Source: Tubiluchus corallicola
Lineage: Eukaryota > Priapulida > Priapulimorpha > Priapulimorphida > Tubiluchidae
Length of the DNA stretch: 22,500 nt
Assembly: GCA_030141605.1 (NCBI GenBank)
Contig: JAQGDQ010001192.1
Location: 7,501 to 30,000, forward strand
Reading direction: 5' to 3'
Shown here: positions 1 through 22,500 of the stretch, in pieces
Layout: each line of letters opens with the position of its first letter
Position numbering within the stretch: the stretch's first letter is position 1
Notes under the pieces: model-generated
What the model was told of the DNA's origin: nothing
Database searches by the model: none
What the model saw: the letters and a program-made list of their open reading frames with translations, nothing else
Made by a program: the position numbers and the translations under genes

Positions 1-847
1 TTCTGACATAAGCAATAGCTGAGTTCGGTTGCCGCTACTTAACTTTCTAAGCTAATTATTCAAATATTTGAAACAACTGCTAACTTTTGTAGGCAAGTAA
101 ATTAAAATGAGATTGACTCTAAACAATCATCCGGTTTTCCTTTAACATGAGTTGCTTAATACGATGTTTAAACTTTCTTTGACTTTGACTTTGACTTTGT
201 CAAAGCGTTGACTTTGTTATTGCGTTCTTTTATTTTCAAGCATTTTGTTAATTTGAAGTTACATTGATCTTACTAGGTATTTTGCAGTTTTTGTCTCTGA
301 AACCTAAATTACGGGATAATGCCCACTAACGGAACAAGTTAGGAATAAACACAAACCTTAAACACTAACGGAACACAATCGTAACACAAACTTCTCAGAC
401 TGTGCGACATTCTTTTTAAAATGAACTAGCTTGTGTCTTTTGTTATGAACCATTACGGAAAGTAGACAGTGATTGACATCTTCTCACTTTTTTGCCTGAT
501 ACGTTTTTATTTTTGGATCGATGTCGCTGTTCCCATAAACAATATAATTCTGGACTAAAATTTATCATCTTGCTGGTTGTTACCCCGCTAGTATATTGTA
601 TATTTGAGAAAATTTTGGTCAGTAAATCTACTACTACTAATACTACTACAAATGCTTGACGTTAGAAATGAAGAATTTTTGAAATAAAATTAACATCATT
701 TTCAAGTTTTATCTTTATTTATGTTCTTATTGTTTGTTCAGTTACCAGAAAACTGTTTTGTTTAATACTAGAAAAGAAATGGCTTTTTGAGTCATTATTG
801 TGTGGATGTAAACTATAATTCTAAGATATTGCACTTTTAAAGTTTTG
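1..847. other. Unassigned AT-rich sequence upstream of peroxidase exon A
   Basis: No exon, RNA or transposon was recognised here. It contains a short (TTTGAC)n run near 178-199. It is probably intron or flanking DNA of the peroxidase gene. Confidence 0.4.
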
Positions 848-1030
848 TTGTGTGCACGAGCAGTTGCTCTATAGGTCAAAGGTTAAGTTGTACTACACTC
901 TTAAGCGTCTTAACTACAACCGTCACGTGACACGTGGGTAAAGCAAAAACCCGCCTACCGCATCAGTTCAGTAACTTCAGCTGTTTTACATGGACTTTAC
1001 TTAATAATGCATTAGCAACGTGCTGATTTT
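848..1030. repeat. Direct repeat, copy 1 (partner 1185-1345)
   Basis: The blocks GCAGTTG, ACGTG, GGGTAAAGCAAA, CAGTTCAGTA, GTTTTAC and TGGACTTTA occur in the same order in 1185-1345, with substitutions and small indels. This is an old local duplication of about 170 bp. This copy carries two CACGTG hexamers one base apart (924-936). Confidence 0.75.
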
Positions 1031-1184
1031 GAAAAAGTAATAATTTCCCACAGGTTAATTAGTGTTGTGAATTAAAAATTATTCTAATTAGGTAATACAT
1101 ACTTTAGCGTGATAAATTTTCTCTTGGAGATGCTGGAGCCCGTTATCCGGAGTTGTGATGTGTAATATGCTTTTTCACAGCTTC

Positions 1185-1345
1185 ATTGTGCGCACGCGCA
1201 GTTGCAGCAAATCAAAGATCAACGTGTCTTTATTAAAACTTTCACGTGAAGTGTGGGTAAAGCAAAGCCGTCAGTTCAGTACCTTCAATTGTTTTACGTG
1301 GACTTTAGTTTATTATACATCTGTCCGTAGACTGATTTACTAGTA
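1185..1345. repeat. Direct repeat, copy 2 (partner 848-1030)
   Basis: This is the second copy of the diverged local duplication and keeps one CACGTG near 1242. It lies about 250 bp upstream of peroxidase exon A. The open frame across it has no recognisable domain and is treated as non-coding. Confidence 0.75.
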
Positions 1346-1432
1346 AAATCTTGCTTTGCTTTCAAGAAAAAATGAACTAGCTAAGGTTTTAGCTAGCTGT
1401 TAAACCGTTACTACTACAATAGCTTGGTTGTC

Positions 1433-1502
1433 AAGTGCACACAAATGCGTTGTCTGGTGCACTTAACCTTTGACCTTTTCATGATCATCATCAATCGCTG
1501 GA
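1433..1502 (-). repeat. Dispersed repeat, inverted partner of 21176-21250
   Basis: The reverse complement of this stretch matches 21176-21250 over about 70 bp, including GATTGATGATGATC, AAAGGTTAAGTG and CCAGACAACGCATTTGTG. A weaker match continues beyond it toward the G/C end. It is probably part of an unclassified transposable element. Confidence 0.75.
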
Positions 1503-1595
1503 AGTGTGAAAAGGCTTATTGCTGCCTGACTTGATGATTAAAGGAGAATGTGGTTTTGTAACACGTATTAATAAAAGCTTTATTTTTTTCTAAAG

Positions 1596-6915
<5,320 letters not shown>

Positions 6916-7310
6916 CCTCTGTGTTCTGACTGTGGAAACGACTTCACCAAATGCATGTTGATTTTGCCAAGAAAGCTGAAACCTCAGTTTTTTACTGCAA
7001 ATCAGAGTTTACTAATTTTACCCAGCCATTTCGAATCTAATCGAATATAATTGCAAATTAAATTTTTATGGTTAATCGTACCAATTCTTTTGTTTTTTGA
7101 CTGTATTTGACTGAAGATCGCTTTAGCTGTTATAAAGATGTGCTCATGCGTCGCAATAAAAATTATTGGCTGATTTGTTGCTATTTTTCATACGTCGAGA
7201 AATTAAACCAAATATTACGTCACATATTCCCAGTAGCAAGCTTTTTAATAAGATGATGCAATGTAGACTCCATGATAATTAAGCTTTTCAATAAAGGCAT
7301 GCAAAACTTT
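6916..7310. other. Peroxidase 3' UTR and flank
   Basis: This runs from the stop codon past two AATAAA sites (7155 and about 7290). Nothing else was recognised. Confidence 0.4.
7155..7160 (+). promoter_or_regulatory. Poly(A) signal AATAAA of the peroxidase gene
   Basis: A canonical AATAAA lies about 240 bp after the inferred stop codon. A second AATAAA occurs near 7290. The cleavage site is not visible. Confidence 0.45.
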
Positions 7311-7480
7311 GATTCCTTGTTTATAGAATTTAGAATTTTATTGGCATATACATTACATTACTATGACATACATACAGCAAAACAGCAACAAAGTACAAAA
7401 GTACAAAACAAAGTTATTACATTATAGCTATAGTAGCCAAAAAACACATATAATATATTTATAATGTAATTTTTAATCCT
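7311..7480 (-). mobile_element. Possible retroelement 3' tail
   Basis: On the minus strand the end reads GCCAATAAAATTCTAAATTC after a T/G-rich stretch, a pattern common at 3' ends of non-LTR elements. No coding remnant is attached, so this is only a suggestion. Confidence 0.25.
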
Positions 7481-7565
7481 ACTTTTAACCTTATAAAATA
7501 GGTAATGAATATTATGAGCTAGCTGAATTCACCCGAACTAACGTGGTTTGTATTTTTGATGCTAC

Positions 7566-7578
7566 GGGGGGGGGGGGG
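7566..7578. repeat. G13 homopolymer
   Basis: A run of 13 G stands in otherwise AT-rich DNA. It can slip or form G-quadruplex-like structure; no function is inferred. Confidence 0.9.
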
Positions 7579-7897
7579 CAATAACCTAAATTGACATTAG
7601 CCTAAAGTCTTTCCTGGAGCATGCTAGTCTTTATGGTACATCACATTTTGAGGTTTGCAGCAGCATGTCGGCGTGTATGAAAACACCCGTACGCACACGC
7701 ACGCACCTGAAAAATTAATCCCCCAGTGGCGCCATATGTACTTCAGATGAACTAATAACACAACACACAGTAGCACCAAACTTCTCATTTCCGTACAGAC
7801 CATTTGAAAGCTTCATTCTTATATTATTATTAAACGTTGAGCATGCATAGTCCAGGGCCAGATTACATTATAGGCTTGAATAGTCTGCAGTCCAGGG

Positions 7898-7930
7898 CCA
7901 CTCAAGCATGGAGGCCCCAAGCTTGAGTGG
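7898..7930. repeat. Perfect 10-bp inverted repeat (hairpin)
   Basis: CCACTCAAGC at 7898-7907 pairs with GCTTGAGTGG at 7921-7930 across a 13-nt loop. A direct repeat GTCCAGGGCCA flanks it (about 7850 and 7890). It could be the end of a small transposon. Confidence 0.8.
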
Positions 7931-7984
7931 TCGATTTCCAAGTATAATTTTTTTTGAAAAATGAGTATTATAGTTTAAATTACA

Positions 7985-8605
7985 ACAAGATGATTTTCTA
8001 TATACTACCCCATTTTCAAGTCCGATAAAAAGTACTACCTCTTAATTAGCACAATTAATACTGCAAAATCGTTTCTGGTAATTAAATAATAGATTAAAAA
8101 CTTAATTAGCGGCGGGCGGGCGCAATTATTAATGACATCACAAACTAACGTAATTTTCAACAGCAAAAATATTCCACGAGCCCGTTGAACATGTTTGCGA
8201 AACCGAAAATTGAAGTACAGTGCTACTGTAAGATATTCAGTGTGTTGTACTAAAACTAGGCAAGTTTTAAAGATAAAAATTCAAATTTCAAAATTACCCT
8301 TGTGCTCACGCATGAGTAGTCGTACGCATGTCACAAACTAACACATCTGAACTGAGAAGAATAGTACAGGTGCAGCACCTGTTTTTTGTGCAATGCGTTT
8401 CCGAAATGCAGACGCTGGTGCCCGTCTAACTAGCGAATGACGAAATGCATGTAGCAGCGATGAACTAGTTACGCGAAAGTGAAATTGTGTTTGCGTGGTA
8501 TAATAATTCTTTCGTGCAAGTCATTTTTGAAAAAATAGTATGTTTCCTTTCAATATTTTAGTAGATTGGTTTGATCTACAGTTTAAGATTAGGCCCGGTT
8601 TTGCC
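7985..8605 (+). repeat. Dispersed repeat module P, copy A
   Basis: It matches 20180-20790 over its whole length, starting ACTACCCCATTTTCAAGTCC and ending CCCGGTTTTGC(C/T)TTAAA. It shares AATAATAGATTAAAAACTTA, GATATTCAGTGTGTTGTACT and GCCCGTCTAACTAGCGAATG. Identity looks around 80 percent by eye. It has no coding capacity. It is followed directly by module Q. Confidence 0.85.
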
Positions 8606-9075
8606 TTAAAGCACAAGAAAACCCTTCATAAACATAAAGCTTAAAAATTCCACCTGAAATTTTATATCGCTTACATACTGCCTTTTTGCATGTAGGACTT
8701 CAATTGGCAGCCACGCTGCATAAAACATGTAAATTTAAACTCCCGCGATGACCGTTAGACGCTGCCATTTTGGTGACAGGTCAATTGAAACAAGTTCAGA
8801 TAACATTTTGTAAAGTTTGAAAAAATAATCAGAGCATTCGTAGCGCTCAAGTCAATAACTAAATAAAATTTAAAATTACTGTATCTGTCAATAAGATTAA
8901 AAATACGTTTTTTGGTTAGTGAGTGGTGCACCCTGGAGGGTGAGTCAGCGACATTTTACCAATTGGTGAAAATATTTTAAATAATTAATAATTTTCTTTT
9001 CTAGTTACATAAGTCGTTCTAGCAGGTAAGCAAAAAAGCTATGTAATATAGATTTGTATGGAAAGTTTTTTGGTA
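8605..9075 (+). repeat. Dispersed repeat module Q, copy A
   Basis: It starts TTAAAGCACAAGAAAAC and shares blocks with 12550-12715, 17565-18000 and 19695-20110: CTTCATAAA, GAAACAAGT, TTTGTAAAGTTTGAAAAAA and GGTGGTGCA(C). Here Q follows P, the reverse of the order at 19695-20790. Confidence 0.75.
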
Positions 9076-9692
9076 CATAATTTAATATTGCCTTTTCTTC
9101 CCCTGATTTACGTTGTGCGTAGGTGACGTCATGTAATGGCGACGTCCGAACAGTATTGTGGGAGATTTAAAATGAAGACAAACAAAAATTCCTTCCAATG
9201 CGAGTATGATATATGCATAAAATTGCTATAAAGTAATATAATTTTTAAGGCGATTTTTCTGAAACCTACTTCAGGTACCCCTTTTATTGTCCTTTAAGCT
9301 TTTTTATTGTAATGCACTGCAGTATTAAAATCATTGGTAATAAATTGCAAAATACTTGTTTTGTTGTTTTAGATACAAGAATACTATTTTAATATTAGTA
9401 TTATAGTAGAGTTTACGAATGTCTACAAAATATGACAAAATTAACAAAGGTTTATGAAAGCAAAATTGTATTTATTGTCGTTCTGTATGATTACATAATC
9501 AAAAGATTTACAAATTGCGTCACACTGCAGAATAAACTACATCATATCATTATGTGGCATGCATCCTAATCACAATTAAAACTACAGAATGGTCTTTGTT
9601 GTCTCAATATGCTTACATTAAAATGATATTGATATTTCTAAAAGATAAATTCACAGTATAAAACATTTTACATTGCAAAATATGGACGATTA
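9076..9692. other. Intergenic gap before the minus-strand gene end
   Basis: This is AT-rich sequence with one TGACGTCA palindrome near 9124. No gene was recognised. Confidence 0.35.
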
Positions 9693-21050
<11,358 letters not shown>

Positions 21051-22084
21051 CTAAAAAACAGAAAAAATGTCCATTTTAAAATTAATATAAACAGGTGTTG
21101 AATTCAGTAACCAGATAGATTCAAACATAAGTAGTCGAAAATTTCACTTAAAATAAGCCCTGTCACATTTCTACCGATTGATGATGATCGTGAAAAGGTT
21201 AAAGGTTAAGTGTACCAGACAACGCATTTGTGTACGCTTGGCAACGTCTCGCAACCCATGCTGCTGTAATAGTAATTAAGAAAAGGAACGAATGCTAACT
21301 ATGGAATCTTATCTAGTTTATTTTTTCTTGTTCCCAAGCAATATTCTGCTAGCAAATCACTCTACAGACAGAATAGTGCATATTAGACAAGCATATTCAT
21401 TAATAAAAAAGAAAAAGAGGCAGTCTTAAATTAATTAAATTAAACAAACGGCTAAAGTTTTTATTCGTCATTCAATTTGAATAGTCAGTTAAATTCAACT
21501 GTCGGCTAAATTTCTTAGTAAAACCGTTAAAATGTAACTGGGTACCCATCTAACTTGTGTACAATTTTGCACAAAATAAAACCGTTGCATTATTTACCAC
21601 TGACGAGAACAAATCAAGCAATACTAGGACTATCACTTCTGAACTGTAACCTAACTTGAACTGTAAATTACTGAAAATTAAGAGCTGGGTAGCCTTAACT
21701 GAGTAAAGAGTAACTAATCCAGTAATAATAATTCAGTAAAAATATTGCTAATTGAGTAATTTTGTAATAACTGAATATTCTGTGTAAATTACTTCAAATA
21801 AGCGCTAAAATATGATACTTTAGTTATTCTCTCTTTTGAACAACTTTACACCAAAATTGTGGTTAGCTATTAGACTGAAATAAGGAAACAAAAATTACCA
21901 TACATTCTGTTGCAACTACGTGAAATGTTACGTATATTACCTCTACCTATTCCTACTAGCCAAACCTTTGCAGGTAAACAAGGTAATTATTTGTGTCCTA
22001 CCCATTCCATGAGGCGCAAAAGCAAAAATCGAACTACAGTTCTACACTGTACAACATTCACTGCGATACACAAAAAAACTCGAC
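21051..22084. other. Sequence upstream of the Kunitz exon
   Basis: This is AT-rich sequence, probably an intron of the same gene because the Kunitz exon is entered in phase 1. Apart from the repeat at 21176-21250 nothing was recognised. Confidence 0.4.
21176..21250 (+). repeat. Dispersed repeat, inverted partner of 1433-1502
   Basis: It contains CGATTGATGATGATCGTGAA, AAAGGTTAAGTG and CAGACAACGCATTTGTG, matching the reverse complement of 1433-1502 nearly base for base. The two copies lie about 20 kb apart. Confidence 0.75.
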
Positions 22085-22420
22085 AAATATTAAAATTCAG
22101 ACTCAAATTTGAATGATTGTTGCGCATATGCATGTTCTTTCGAATGTGTGCACTACATCATAACTGAACATTTTTGAACTGAGAGGTAGAGCGCCTAATA
22201 TTTTTGCCACGCATTTTAGGAGATGCAACCGCTAGTGCCCATTTCACTAGCGAATGGCGAAATGCATCTAATAGCAAAGACCTTACCACGCGTGAAATTA
22301 TCATTCTGTGGTAATAAGTCTTTCACGTAAGTCATTCTTGAAATATAAGTACTTTCCCTTTTAATATTTTATAGTATTATTTTCAGCTATAGTTTAAGAA
22401 TGAGTCCAGTTTTCATTTAG
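22085..22420 (+). repeat. Dispersed repeat module P, partial copy C
   Basis: It holds the 3' half of P: TTTGAACTGAGA, GCTAGTGCCC, CTAGCGAATGGCGAAATGCAT and the end TTTAAGAATGAGTCCAGTTTT. It is more diverged than copies A and B. Confidence 0.75.
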
Positions 22421-22500
22421 CAAATGAAACCAGTTAGTGGTTAGTTGGACATGGGGAGGAGGTGCATATTTGCTCTATCAAAAGCATCAGTGGGCCAATC

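Noticed and set aside
1105-1152. Possible small peroxidase exon (RDKFSLGDAGARYPEL after TACTTTAG)
   Set aside because: It vaguely resembles the segment before the exon A block, but acceptor and donor are weak, it is 48 nt only, and it lacks the expected downstream GxxPLLRGL-like sequence.
8366-8382. Palindrome ACAGGTGCAGCACCTGT followed by T-run, as a terminator hairpin
   Set aside because: Present only in copy A of repeat P and not in copy B; a eukaryotic context makes a bacterial-type terminator meaningless.
9124-9131. TGACGTCA as a CRE regulatory site
   Set aside because: An 8-bp palindrome between two gene ends has no support as a promoter element; another copy occurs by chance inside the lectin exon.
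9325-9380. Minus-strand KYFAIYY resembling the SUEL KYLxVxY end
   Set aside because: No acceptor in phase and the real lectin end was found at 10411-10323.

Overview
The window is animal nuclear DNA. It is AT-rich, the genes are split into short exons with GT-AG introns, and it holds metazoan extracellular domains (animal haem peroxidase, Kunitz, EGF, SUEL/galactose-binding lectin), long microsatellites, several minisatellites, a non-LTR retrotransposon and a 5S-headed SINE. The domain mix fits an invertebrate, perhaps a cnidarian, but the sequence does not fix the phylum. All exon models are read by eye from splice signals, frame continuity and family motifs; no transcript or database was consulted.

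Two genes converge. On the plus strand, four exons (1596-1814, 2907-3094, 5558-5654, 6858-6915) join in frame into the C-terminal part of an animal haem peroxidase, followed by AATAAA at 7155. Its 5' exons lie upstream or were not found. On the minus strand, exons from 21050 down to about 9753 encode one Kunitz domain, eight EGF-like domains and a complete eight-cysteine SUEL lectin domain, ending almost directly after the lectin. The protein looks like a secreted or matrix modular protein. Its N-terminus lies above 21050, probably outside the window. Every module boundary from Kunitz to the last EGF is a phase-1 intron, so the modules are exchangeable cassettes.

The introns are full of repeats. 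Peroxidase intron 1 has a 52-bp minisatellite (1921-2475). Intron 2 has an antisense LINE (about 3727-5370) split by a 523-bp 5S-derived SINE (4504-5026) with a 5-bp target duplication; removing the insert restores the LINE reading frame. Intron 3 has a (CT)n tract of about 370 bp. The minus-strand gene has another (CT)n/(TCTCC)n tract inside the lectin coding region, a GT-rich array, 38-bp, 52-bp and 24-bp tandem arrays, and the C-terminal remnant of another LINE. Two undescribed modules, here called P and Q, recur across 7985-22420 in both orders (P-Q and Q-P).

The genes do not obviously work together: one is a likely redox enzyme, the other a likely extracellular binding or matrix protein. 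The most notable items are the Kunitz-EGF(8)-SUEL architecture with an acidic Kunitz P1 residue, the nested SINE-in-LINE insertion, and the permuted P/Q repeat family.
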